This document shows, one piece after another, positions 9,201 through 16,124 of a stretch of 25,881 nt of DNA. The position numbers and the translations under genes are program-made. A model generated the notes under the pieces. That model had not been told where the DNA came from, ran no database searches, and saw only the letters and a program-made list of their open reading frames with translations. Source of the DNA: Cyclobacteriaceae bacterium (GTDB lineage: Bacteria; Bacteroidota; Bacteroidia; Cytophagales; Cyclobacteriaceae); the NCBI GenBank assembly GCA_947458795.1, contig CANHCD010000004.1, forward strand, positions 1-25,881, in the 5' to 3' direction. Positions within the stretch are counted from its first letter, which is position 1. Every line of letters begins with the position of its first letter.

Positions 9201-10013
9201 AAGTCGATCTGGAACCGTATTAATCTCTTCCTGAAGCTCTCCAAACAAATGAAAAAAGGCAATCATCAAGCCAATTTGTGGCTCATGATCTTGCTTATTG
9301 GAAAGGTTTTCACGGAAAAGTTGCTTCGAACGCTCTGTAAGATTCACGATTGTCTTAAAGATCGGTCTATGAAGTAAAAGCAATTGCTTCAGTAGGTAAT
9401 TGGCATCCAAAAGCTCAGCACCCCATCCTATACTTGGTGCTTTTGATTCTGAAGCATTCCAAAGCGGATTAAATTGTAAATCATCAATAGCTAATTCTAT
9501 TGGACTTCCTAATTCTTTTAATTCAGAAGAAATAAACAGCAGTTGGTCATAAACTGCTTTACAACGGTAGCTTATAGCACCAACAAGCTCATTCTCGAGG
9601 CCAGTACTTTCTCTTTTTTTGTTATACTTAGAGGACAAACCATACCAGTGGTCTACCGCACGAAGCATAATTTTGATTTGATCAAAAAGTTTTTGGATCA
9701 GTAGGGTTTTCTCTTCAAGAACATCAGTTCGCTCAAATTGAAGGAGAATTCCAGTTTTTTCCTTTTCTGCAGCTTTTAAATCAAAATTCTCAATTTCAGC
9801 AAGCAAGAAAAGTTCATTGGAAATAAAAAAATCAAACCAATCTCCATTTACCTCAAGTCGTTCGTCAAAAAAGTTTACCTGCTTCGACAAGCGATTGATA
9901 AATTTTAGGAAATCACTCAAGGTTCGTTCCTCCGGTAAAAAATATCGGGGATCTAGCGGGTCTTTTTGACGCGCCCTTGATGGATTAGTATTGAAACCAC
10001 TTAGATTTTCCAA
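6261..10013 (-). CDS. Baseplate wedge protein with baseplate-J-like core, Afp11/Pvc11-like (1250 aa)
   Basis: Principal wedge subunit of the eCIS baseplate. The N-terminal region (residues 15-50: DPLDPRYFLPEERTLSDFL and following) has the 'LDP-x-x…DERS-x-x-D-L-L-x-F' pattern of Afp11-like proteins. Residues around 300-320 (NIPTNARLIAG) match the 'IPAGT-x-hydrophobic' strand of baseplate-J proteins. Around residues 985-1030 an R-x-SE-x-L-x-HK-x-RA-x-T-x-WDIEK segment is the classic baseplate-J signature. The start codon appears to be TTG at 10013-10011, 6 bp after the stop of the gp25-like gene. No usable ATG precedes the conserved N-terminus; an ATT one codon earlier is the only alternative. 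The C-terminal 60 residues are strongly acidic (Glu/Asp/Val-rich). Confidence 0.85.
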   Translation of the reverse strand: MENLSGFNTNPSRARQKDPLDPRYFLPEERTLSDFLKFINRLSKQVNFFDERLEVNGDWFDFFISNELFLLAEIENFDLKAAEKEKTGILLQFERTDVLEEKTLLIQKLFDQIKIMLRAVDHWYGLSSKYNKKRESTGLENELVGAISYRCKAVYDQLLFISSELKELGSPIELAIDDLQFNPLWNASESKAPSIGWGAELLDANYLLKQLLLLHRPIFKTIVNLTERSKQLFRENLSNKQDHEPQIGLMIAFFHLFGELQEEINTVPDRLLTYYFERILGQSRENQEADIVNCYADIDPEVDQVNIPTNARLIAGQNEFGQDIIYQVHNSVSLSSIKLKSLYTMFVSRNKLIDPGTPFQTVNGIYFKNISLDNGFKAFQALGEEQRFLDKEAKTMEEVDIGFSISSPTLRLDGGYRHLELDFIFLTESYQYFLAMLLSISRTKNQLPEEVFHQIFTGSLSLQHTTEKGWCEIASYEVVPPMSWNENSFKLIIDFGPGHPAITPYNEEVHGEGLNLVQPVLKVLLKNQHVFHPYSFLQFLELEQVKIRVDVKQLKNLSLQNNFGSVDSNIPFELFGANPKVGSYVLISNEEIFSKDLESLNVGWTYHGLPLGEDMKSYFSGYPYGIENDSFKFKVQALSDYRFMPKDENQSVIISLFEEKDGKIVTDRYIDTIDLDALEILPDYNLNTVESRELFFNQETGFLKIELISPSIGFGFDVYPTVYANEVTKATKAQIDNPKSPFSMEAPNQPFSPMVKDVFIDYSSSSEINFLGTRSFSNQTKKQENFIQIHPFGKKFLLKDGIVNESSFLPFLELQGALYLGLETKEFAEEFSMLFQIVKNKGDFQGDPPKLDWFYLANDNWKPFKKEDILFDSSFGLTRSGIISFKSPKDINLNNLVMPKGLYWICCRTKDQQPMASSISGIYLNAFSAKAILEEGVQHDAVLPAFKIESFQQAIPGILGVTQPIPSSGGREREDKNHFYRRVSESLKHKFRAATCWDIEKMLLQKFNWLGFVKVFGNFGQENFVDSGSIVVVGMPKIEDRDNFYLPKLNPGQLKEMEIFLKQVLNSFVDFRVINPQYEYLMIKGRIKFNSSDTGLIFKQLYHELLVETCPWFFDDISTAFNHRETKRAEILNLITSRPYIKFFTGFSLAQMYENEQGDYQFVDGALLEDGMETVSVGKPWSILIPYPLKKVKLVEEENYLPAEAFDLEDMVIGENLIITSDYTEPEVVETVEEVKKVEDETFYHFNFKF

Positions 10014-10018
10014 AATGC

Positions 10019-10435
10019 TTATTCAGGTATATTTGTGCCTTCCAATATATAAAAAGGATAAACGATATTATCTCTCACGTTAGTCGATTGTATCTCGTAA
10101 TCAATCGTAAAATGTGCTATGCCATCGTTAATGTTTTTTGAATCGACATCCACTCCATGGACGATAATCCTTGGTTCATAGACACGCAGATCATTTTTCA
10201 AACTCTCACATAGAAAATTCAGGTTGCCGTAAGTGGCTCTCTCAAACATATACTCGTGCATTATCGAACCGTAAGCAAGACGAAGGAGCCGCTCCCCACG
10301 CTTAGTGGCAAGGTAGATCTGCAGACTTTGCCGAATATCTAGTTCGTCACTAACCATATTTACTTTTCCTAGAGACTTATTAAAAGTCACGGGAAATGAC
10401 CACCCTCTACCTAAGAAACTCTTTTCTTCCGCCAT
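10019..10435 (-). CDS. gp25-like baseplate wedge protein, Afp9/Pvc9-like (138 aa)
   Basis: Short, soluble T4 gp25 / GPW family protein that joins wedge to hub and nucleates sheath assembly in contractile systems. Visible family features: a GRGWSFPV entry near residue 10, a DIRQSLQIYLATKRGERLL block around residues 33-52 followed by AYG, and a YEPRI motif near residue 87, the conserved 'EPR' tripeptide of the family. Full length for the family (about 130-140 residues). ATG start, 36 bp after the spike gene stop and 5 bp before the Afp11-like start, so it belongs to the baseplate transcription unit. In many eCIS loci a PAAR gene sits beside this one; none is present here. Confidence 0.9.
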   Translation of the reverse strand: MAEEKSFLGRGWSFPVTFNKSLGKVNMVSDELDIRQSLQIYLATKRGERLLRLAYGSIMHEYMFERATYGNLNFLCESLKNDLRVYEPRIIVHGVDVDSKNINDGIAHFTIDYEIQSTNVRDNIVYPFYILEGTNIPE

Positions 10436-10471
10436 TGAACCTATTCTTTATTCAAAATTATCTGAGGTAAA

Positions 10472-12271
10472 TTAATTAACATTTACCATTGAACCTTTAA
10501 TATTTATAGCTGAAGATGATTTGATATCTGCACCAGCACTTCCATTCACTTCAACCTTTGCACTTCCTTTTAAGGTTGCATTTTTCCCGCTTATTGTAAC
10601 ATCGCCCGAAGAAGAAGTTACTTTAACTCCTTTGGTACCAGTCAATTCTAAATTACCAGCTGCTGTAATTTTTATATCCTTATCGGAATCCAAGCTTATT
10701 CCAGTAGCTGATGTTACTATTTTATTTCCGTTTTGATCTTCAATTTTCACTCCCTTGTCTTTATCGGAAATGAAAATCATGTTTTTTCCAGGCGTAATTA
10801 CTTTAAAGGTCTTGTCTTTATCCTCAAATTCCAAGCGTGTACCTCCTTTCGTAACAATTGATTTGATAAAGTTGTCTGCCGTAAATGTTTCTAAGGGCGT
10901 GTTATTTTTACTATACAATGAACCTAAAACCACTGGAAATCTTGGATCATCATTGATAAATCCAACAATCACTTCCGAATTAAGTTCTGGAACAAAAAAA
11001 CTACCTGAGCTTTTTCCGGCATGAAAATGTCCCAACATTGCCCAAATTCCACTTCCTGTACTCTTTAAAGCAGGAATCATTACTTGAATTCTATTCTTTT
11101 TATCAGGATCCGCATCCAATTTTTTAACGATTCCAACATGTAACCCTGCAATCGGCGGAAGTAAATTCAGTTCAGGGTGCAAAGTGGCTGAAAAAATTTC
11201 TGGCTTTAGGCCAAAAGAAGCTTTGGTTACATATTGCCCATTTTCGACCAGGTGTTCCACACCTGTGATATACACCAATCCATTAAATAACTTTCCGAAA
11301 CCAGCCAAGGTAATATAGCATCCTAGTGTTACATCGGTGGAGCCACGAAAACTCATTTCCCCTGTCATTCTTCGCAACCTACTAGAAGCCAATAATGCAT
11401 CTGCATGCCCCTTGAGCTCTTGAGTTAAGACCGGCACCGGAACATTCAAACTAACTGTAGTTGCAGCAGCCACTTTTCCCAATTCTGAACCCGTAATACT
11501 TCCTGGTATATTAAAGCTTGAGTCTGCACCGGTTTGTTTGACTTCCAATTCAGAATAGATATCGTAATTTATGGCTTCAACTCCCTGCAATTGGCTACTT
11601 GCATCAAGATCGCCTCTAAAAGTTTTAATGTCTTTTCCGTAGGTAACTGTAAGTGCGGCTGTTCCCGAAGACTTAGGTGCTATGACGGTAACCGCACCCA
11701 TTGCATTTAATATAACCATGCCATTGGCTTTGGCTCGGTTGAGCATAAATTCCCAATCACTGCAATTGTGTCTTGAAATTAAAGTGTGTGAAAGGGTGGT
11801 TGCTGTCACTGTTTTTGTCAATCCTGCAGTAGAAAGTAAGGTAGTAATGATGTCACTATCCTTTTTCGCCTCATAAATCTCGGATTTTTTACCCACAGTC
11901 ATTTTTATGGCCTTGTCCGATGCTTCTAGTAAAAGTAGATTTCGGGAAGAATAACTAAGGTAATTAGTCGAAATATCAAGGCTATGCTTGGTAATTATTC
12001 CAGAAAATACTTTGACATTTTTCTGCGCATAACCAATGGATATTTCGACATCTTTACCCGGCGCAAAAATAGCCTCTTCGCTTTCTGGGAATAGATTTTC
12101 ATAGGATTTTCCTCCTAAAATTGAGATATACGCTCTAGCGATCTTATTCACCTCCAACTTAACGTGCAACTTCAAAACTACCATTCCTGTGGGCAAGGCA
12201 CTTCCACCTACCTTTACCTCAAAGGAAATGACGGTTTGTAAGGAATCATCAGGGGATTTTGCCGCAGCCAT
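10472..12271 (-). CDS. VgrG-like spike protein, Afp8/Pvc8-like (599 aa)
   Basis: Fusion of gp27-like and gp5-like parts forming the trimeric central spike. Residues 1 to about 370 are the gp27-like barrel region, including a phage late-control-D type motif (LQGVEAINYDIYS, about 228-240). Residues about 375-455 form the OB-fold: HVGIVKKL…RIQVMIP, then GSFFVPELNSEVIVGFINDD and VVLGSLYS, the usual end of the VgrG OB domain. From about 475 to 599 runs a repetitive short-strand beta-helix rich in K, G, S, D and alternating hydrophobics, the needle. The protein ends without an added effector domain. It starts 3 bp after the LysM gene, so the two are tightly coupled. No PAAR gene follows directly. 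Confidence 0.9.
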   Translation of the reverse strand: MAAAKSPDDSLQTVISFEVKVGGSALPTGMVVLKLHVKLEVNKIARAYISILGGKSYENLFPESEEAIFAPGKDVEISIGYAQKNVKVFSGIITKHSLDISTNYLSYSSRNLLLLEASDKAIKMTVGKKSEIYEAKKDSDIITTLLSTAGLTKTVTATTLSHTLISRHNCSDWEFMLNRAKANGMVILNAMGAVTVIAPKSSGTAALTVTYGKDIKTFRGDLDASSQLQGVEAINYDIYSELEVKQTGADSSFNIPGSITGSELGKVAAATTVSLNVPVPVLTQELKGHADALLASSRLRRMTGEMSFRGSTDVTLGCYITLAGFGKLFNGLVYITGVEHLVENGQYVTKASFGLKPEIFSATLHPELNLLPPIAGLHVGIVKKLDADPDKKNRIQVMIPALKSTGSGIWAMLGHFHAGKSSGSFFVPELNSEVIVGFINDDPRFPVVLGSLYSKNNTPLETFTADNFIKSIVTKGGTRLEFEDKDKTFKVITPGKNMIFISDKDKGVKIEDQNGNKIVTSATGISLDSDKDIKITAAGNLELTGTKGVKVTSSSGDVTISGKNATLKGSAKVEVNGSAGADIKSSSAINIKGSMVNVN

Positions 12272-12274
12272 GGA

Positions 12275-12967
12275 TTATTTCTCTAGGGGTGGAAATTCGA
12301 TTTGACTACCTATTTTCAAACCCCTAAATGAGGGAAGATTATTGTAAATGGCTACTTGGAGGTAATACTTAGGATCCTCATAAAAGGATTCACAAAGACC
12401 AATCAAGGTATCACCATCCTTTACAGTAACAATTCGAGTGATATCTGGGCTTTGAAATTCTCTACTAATTACCGTTTCGTCTACCTCTTCTACCAACGAA
12501 AAACCTATGTCTGCTCGGATAGGTTCACCATCCACATCAAAATAGGTATAGCTAATACTTAAGCCAAAGACTTTCCCAACAAGAATAAATTGGCCCCACT
12601 GCAATTGAACAAATGGTGGGCGGTGAGTCGCTTTGGTTGGCTTTACTGCCACTTTTAAAAAATGATCTACTGAGGCCTTTATTGATCCACCTGCCGAACT
12701 TGTAACTTTTTCAGGCTTAGTGGGTATCGCCCCTGAATTATCAATTGAAAATTCGACTTTAACAGTTTGTTTGTTGTATGCCGCATTTTTTTCACTAACC
12801 GGCATTCCCGCTGCAGAAGCAGGTTCATCACTTTTTGCCGGGAGCTGATCGTAGCTTATGGATAAGTTTTCTGGATTGAGTTGCAAGGTATAGGTACCCC
12901 CACTTAACGGTGAGCTGGGCTGACCGCTGGCAAAATTCTCATAAGCTGTGAGCTTAAGATTTCCCAT
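12275..12967 (-). CDS. LysM-domain tube initiator/hub protein, Afp7/Pvc7-like (230 aa)
   Basis: The C-terminus (about residues 183-228) is a LysM-type module: VKDGDTLIGLC…F(Y)EDPKYYLQVAIYNNL…LKIGSQIEFPP. This matches the gp53/Afp7 class that links the spike hub to the tube and wedges rather than a peptidoglycan binder. The N-terminal 180 residues contain a Q-L-N-PE-hydrophobic-S strand (YTLQLNPENLSISY) and a conserved PPFVQLQWG segment, both typical of this family. No signal peptide, arguing against a cell-wall role. The ATG overlaps the stop of the preceding DUF5908 gene by one base (TAATG), and the stop is 3 bp before the spike gene. Family call is secure; exact position in the particle is inferred from Afp/PVC. 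Confidence 0.87.
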   Translation of the reverse strand: MGNLKLTAYENFASGQPSSPLSGGTYTLQLNPENLSISYDQLPAKSDEPASAAGMPVSEKNAAYNKQTVKVEFSIDNSGAIPTKPEKVTSSAGGSIKASVDHFLKVAVKPTKATHRPPFVQLQWGQFILVGKVFGLSISYTYFDVDGEPIRADIGFSLVEEVDETVISREFQSPDITRIVTVKDGDTLIGLCESFYEDPKYYLQVAIYNNLPSFRGLKIGSQIEFPPLEK

Positions 12968-13158
12968 TACAATTCATTCAATTTTTTAATTCGTTCCATA
13001 ACTTCATGGACACACTCATCAATTATTTGTTTTTTTGCCGAATAGGTCAAGTTGACTCCCTCTTCCTTCCCCAAACTCGGAGCTGAAGATTTACCAGAAG
13101 ACTCTTTCGCATCTTCCATCACCCCTTTTACCATCAACTGTTTGATTTCTACTGGCAT
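12967..13158 (-). CDS. DUF5908-type small protein, Afp6/Pvc6-like (63 aa)
   Basis: Very short protein starting MPVEIKQLMVKGVM, the N-terminal pattern of DUF5908 proteins encoded in eCIS loci at the Afp6 position. The middle is Ser/Lys/Gly-rich and probably flexible; the last 25 residues (IIDECVHEVMERIKKL) form a likely amphipathic helix. Its function in the particle is not well defined. It lies 42 bp after the second tube gene and its stop overlaps the LysM start. Synteny supports a real gene despite the length. Confidence 0.8.
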   Translation of the reverse strand: MPVEIKQLMVKGVMEDAKESSGKSSAPSLGKEEGVNLTYSAKKQIIDECVHEVMERIKKLNEL

Positions 13159-13200
13159 ATAATTCTAGGACATTAAAATACTAGCTATTCAAAGGAATAA

Positions 13201-13704
13201 TCAGACCACAATCATACTTGAGAAAACTATTTCTATGGATTCTATTACAATATCTGATTTTTTTGCGTCTAATTCATCAATTTCCCATTTTACTGGAATT
13301 GCATTGTACAAAATCCAAGTCATCACAGGTGCATTATTGGGATTTTTATCCATAAGCGTCACTACAATGGTCTTTGGTGCTATAGCTACAGAACCTGATG
13401 CTGTTGAAAAACACCATAACAATAAAGGTGATGTTATAGTAGCCAATCCTCTCTTCAAAGTCAAAGAGCCGGGACTTACTCCATTCGGCAAGTGATATAC
13501 TTGGCTGTTGGATCCCCCGCTCCTTACTTGCTTCACATTCAACTGTACACCTAATCCAGAAATTTGGGTAAATGCAGCGTCAGAGTCTAAACTCGCTAAA
13601 GCAGCTGAAACTAGCATTGAAGAACTAGTGGTAGTCGATGGAGCAAGTGTAACCTTGAAATTATAGGATACAGGGGGATCAGTTGGACGCAACGTGGTTG
13701 GCAT
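13201..13704 (-). CDS. Second inner-tube protein, Afp5/Pvc5-like (167 aa)
   Basis: T4 gp19-like tail-tube family protein, probably the tube initiator that adapts the hexameric tube to the trimeric spike. Visible features are the N-terminal strand YNFKVTL, an ISGLGVQL segment (around residues 48-55) equivalent to the 'F-x-EVSGL' strand of tube proteins, a LPNGVSPGSLTLKRG stretch equivalent to 'K-x-PG-x-x-x-x-x-ITLKRG', and a MTWILYNAIPVKWE C-terminal strand equivalent to 'W-x-L-x-NA-x-P-x-K'. Position just before the Afp6- and Afp7-like genes matches the Afp5 slot. It is preceded by a 152-bp gap, the largest inside the eCIS genes, so a separate promoter is possible, though I found no clear Bacteroidota consensus there. 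Confidence 0.85.
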   Translation of the reverse strand: MPTTLRPTDPPVSYNFKVTLAPSTTTSSSMLVSAALASLDSDAAFTQISGLGVQLNVKQVRSGGSNSQVYHLPNGVSPGSLTLKRGLATITSPLLLWCFSTASGSVAIAPKTIVVTLMDKNPNNAPVMTWILYNAIPVKWEIDELDAKKSDIVIESIEIVFSSMIVV

Positions 13705-13795
13705 GGCTTAATACATTCTCTATTACTTGAATCCTTGAACTAAATTAGTACTAAAATTTCTTATGAAATATTACTCAATAAAAGTACAGCTTCAT

Positions 13796-13828
13796 TCTAA
13801 CCGTCAAATTCTAAAATCAGGGGTTAGA
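13796..13828. repeat. Inverted repeat, 7-bp arms, between unknown gene and second tube gene
   Basis: TCTAACC at 13796-13802 and GGTTAGA at 13822-13828 are perfect reverse complements around a 19-nt loop, about 30 bp past the stop of the 280-residue gene. No T-run follows on either strand, so a classical intrinsic terminator is not supported. It could be a weak attenuator, an operator or chance in AT-rich DNA. Confidence 0.35.
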
Positions 13829-13856
13829 TTGATTTACACACCACTTCTAAATGAGT

Positions 13857-14699
13857 TTAAAGTTTTACGAAATTCTCAGAAATATAACTGTTTACAAATG
13901 GGTCAAATTTGATACTCTGCGGACTTGGATTTGGGAGCGTTTTCTTGTAAACCCCCAATTGATTGGTACGTGATAATTTAAAGAAACCTTTCCAAGTTGA
14001 CTTCATGGGAAGCTCTTGCTTCGCTACAAATTTATAGGCAGTTAGTCCAGAATCCGTAGTAATAAGTTGGGGAGGATAAAACTCAACCCTATCCTTAAAT
14101 TCACCTTCATTTTCAATTATCATTCCTTCAAACTGTCGAATTGTTTCTTCAGAAGCATAACAAATGTAAACTGGTTTGATCAAGCGATTGGTTAGAAACA
14201 CCTGCTTTTGTCTTGGAACAAAACGATCAGCCAATCCACCTACAAGAGGTAAAATAGGAAAGTTAGGGTCGTGTTTAACTTTAATTATCCCAGACAATCC
14301 TGGTTTATCCAATTCTGGATCAGAAGTCCCTTCCAATGCACTCAATTGTACAGAAGATTCTAAATTATCATCGATTAAATATCGAATCTCAGGATTTGTT
14401 AAAAGAACCGTAAATGAGAAAAAATGCGGATTAGTGAATCTAAACTCAAAATCCAATTCAAAAGGATCTCTGTAAATAAGATTACTAAAATCTTTGTCAG
14501 AATTAACTGCCAGTACAAATCCCCCAGGCCTAGGCTTGAAGATCAGGTTGTAATTTTTGATTAAGAATTTTGTACGGGATGAGGGTTGAAAACTCAAATC
14601 GGTACAAATCTCACTATCGTAATACCCATGCAGAAAAACACATGAAAATACTTCAGTGAATTTGGTAACAAATCGATATGAACTTTGGTAATTATCCAT
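13857..14699 (-). CDS. Unrecognised eCIS-locus protein (280 aa)
   Basis: I do not recognise a named domain. It is soluble, has no signal peptide or membrane helix, and is rich in Phe, Tyr and Pro with alternating hydrophobic/polar strands, suggesting a mostly beta fold. Seen in order: an aromatic N-terminus with VFLHGYYDSEICTDLSF (about residues 17-33), a LIKNYNLIFKPRPGGFVL segment (about 46-63), a hydrophobic core FRFTNPHFFSFTVLLTNP, a Pro-rich loop (FPILPLVGGLADRFVPR) and a second beta region to the C-terminus. It lies between the Pvc16-like cap protein and the second tube protein, with 74- and 152-bp gaps on either side. From the location I infer a structural role, perhaps at the cap or as an assembly factor. 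Function is unknown. Confidence 0.72.
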   Translation of the reverse strand: MDNYQSSYRFVTKFTEVFSCVFLHGYYDSEICTDLSFQPSSRTKFLIKNYNLIFKPRPGGFVLAVNSDKDFSNLIYRDPFELDFEFRFTNPHFFSFTVLLTNPEIRYLIDDNLESSVQLSALEGTSDPELDKPGLSGIIKVKHDPNFPILPLVGGLADRFVPRQKQVFLTNRLIKPVYICYASEETIRQFEGMIIENEGEFKDRVEFYPPQLITTDSGLTAYKFVAKQELPMKSTWKGFFKLSRTNQLGVYKKTLPNPSPQSIKFDPFVNSYISENFVKL

Positions 14700-14737
14700 C
14701 CTTTACACTAGGAAATATTTAATTAGAAATTGGAATG

Positions 14738-14767
14738 CTTTTCACTAAACCCGTATGATTTGAAAAG
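14738..14767. repeat. Inverted repeat, 7-bp arms, after the Pvc16-like gene
   Basis: CTTTTCA at 14738-14744 and TGAAAAG at 14761-14767 are perfect reverse complements with a 16-nt loop. They fill the 74-bp gap between the Pvc16-like stop and the next ATG. No downstream T-run on the minus strand, so at most a weak attenuator or mRNA-processing hairpin. Confidence 0.35.
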
Positions 14768-14773
14768 ACCCAA

Positions 14774-15742
14774 TTACTCAATACTACTATTATTTCTATT
14801 ATTATCCAAGAAAGGATCATCAACATCCTTTATTATTTGATTGTCATCTACTGGCCTTCTCTCTCTAATTGGAGGTATTGAAGGATCTGATGAACTTTGC
14901 GTATCTCCCGGGTTATTCATTGTGGCATCCTGAGCATCATCCACGTTTCCAACTGAGTCTAGTGGAACTTTCGGTTTTGGCGCTCTGAAAGAACCTTGAT
15001 CTTCTCCTGCTGCATAGTAAGATACTTGCTCTTCACCTGGATTTTCGGCCATATCATCTTGCATATCTTTAATCAATCCAACAGTCCCTACTGGATTCAT
15101 TTCTCTAGGGATTATGGGCGGAGACTGATTACCCGACGAACCGCTATTTCCTTGTGAACCACCAGATCCATTGTTACCAGCTGGACCCGAACCACCTTTA
15201 TTGTTTGATATTCCGACTGAAGGAACTACTTCACGAATCAAATTATTGGTGAAGCTCAAAAGTTTAATTTTATAAGATGCTGAAGGCATATATTTTAGCC
15301 CCAAAACACTCCAAACACTATTTAGTTCGTCAAAAGTGAAATTGACAAACTCAAAACTCAACCGTTCAACGTTTGTAGAAAGGGTAGGTAAATTAAATTT
15401 GTTAAAGACTTGCGTGCCTTGAAAAAACTCCAAAACCAATGAAATATAGCGAAGGCCTTCAAGGTAATTGGGGTCTGGAAAATTAGCTAAAAACATCACA
15501 TGCAGATTGAAATGCTTGGGAGGATTAGCCCCTGCAAAAGTTTGGTAGCCACCATTTCGTATCACCCGCTCCTCATCTATATTGTGTAAAAAAAGACACA
15601 ATTTGTTATCAATTTGAGAATTCAAATTACCAGACAAGTCCACAGCATTCGTTAAAATAACGACATCCTCCTGCAAATTCAATTCATTCCTAATGAATTC
15701 ATTCAAGGTGGAAACTACAGAAGCTAGGACAACATGAATCAT
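14774..15742 (-). CDS. Pvc16/DUF4255-type cap or tube-terminator protein with disordered repeat tail (322 aa)
   Basis: Residues 1 to about 178 are a Pvc16_N (DUF4255) domain: an N-terminal helix (VVLASVVSTLNEFIRNEL), the central NKLCLFLHNIDEERVIRN strand-turn (about 46-63), NLHVMFLANFPDPNYLEGL (about 79-97) and the WSVLGLKYMPSASYKIKLL C-terminal part. In Afp and PVC this family caps the tube and sheath at the end away from the baseplate. Residues 182-207 are a Gly/Ser/Asn-rich linker. The final 115 residues are acidic and Pro/Asn-rich, probably unstructured, with three copies of a short motif beginning at residues 217, 260 and 297 (form PV/PL-x4-hydrophobic-x-D…D…NPG or DNN). That tail is unusual. 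ATG start, 13 bp after the membrane-protein stop. Confidence 0.82.
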   Translation of the reverse strand: MIHVVLASVVSTLNEFIRNELNLQEDVVILTNAVDLSGNLNSQIDNKLCLFLHNIDEERVIRNGGYQTFAGANPPKHFNLHVMFLANFPDPNYLEGLRYISLVLEFFQGTQVFNKFNLPTLSTNVERLSFEFVNFTFDELNSVWSVLGLKYMPSASYKIKLLSFTNNLIREVVPSVGISNNKGGSGPAGNNGSGGSQGNSGSSGNQSPPIIPREMNPVGTVGLIKDMQDDMAENPGEEQVSYYAAGEDQGSFRAPKPKVPLDSVGNVDDAQDATMNNPGDTQSSSDPSIPPIRERRPVDDNQIIKDVDDPFLDNNRNNSSIE

Positions 15743-15755
15743 GTGAATTCTTTAA

Positions 15756-15980
15756 TTAAGGCTTAATTGATTTCAAATAAACAAATACCATTCTACCCAA
15801 ATACAAACTAAAAAAAAGGACACCGACTCCACTTAAGATCATTGGGAAAAACAACAGATCAGAAATAGACTTACTTGTATCAGTTAACCAAAGGAATAGA
15901 AAAAAAATTGGTAAGCACACTACCGAAAGAAGGAGAATAGAAATAATCACCAATAACTCTTGTAATATCGACTTTCCCAT
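15756..15980 (-). CDS. Small integral membrane protein in the eCIS locus (74 aa)
   Basis: Two strongly hydrophobic stretches are visible: LLVIISILLLSVVCLPIFFL (then FLWL) and, after a short polar loop (TDTSKSISD), a second run LLFFPMILSGVGVLFFSLYL. The short C-terminus is basic (KSIKP). This predicts two transmembrane helices. I use the ATG at 15980-15978 (MGKSILQ). A GTG at 16055 would extend the protein by 25 hydrophobic residues and cannot be excluded. The gene lies just downstream of the intrinsic terminator that ends the sheath-tube unit and 13 bp before the Pvc16-like gene. No family recognised; a membrane protein is not one of the canonical structural eCIS subunits. Possible roles are release, anchoring or none. 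Confidence 0.6.
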   Translation of the reverse strand: MGKSILQELLVIISILLLSVVCLPIFFLFLWLTDTSKSISDLLFFPMILSGVGVLFFSLYLGRMVFVYLKSIKP

Positions 15981-16124
15981 GATCAAAAATAGAAATAAAT
16001 GCGTTAGAATCAAGAAATGAGGATTAAAACTAAGGATAAAATCCTTTGAAAACACGATTTAAACTTTTTGAAATCCTACCTATCAAGATTCCTGTTTTTC
16101 AAGTAAAAAAAGCGAAGTCAAATC

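Noticed and set aside
12275..12967. LysM protein as a cell-wall hydrolase or peptidoglycan binder
   Set aside because: No signal peptide, no catalytic domain, and position between the Afp6-like and spike genes.
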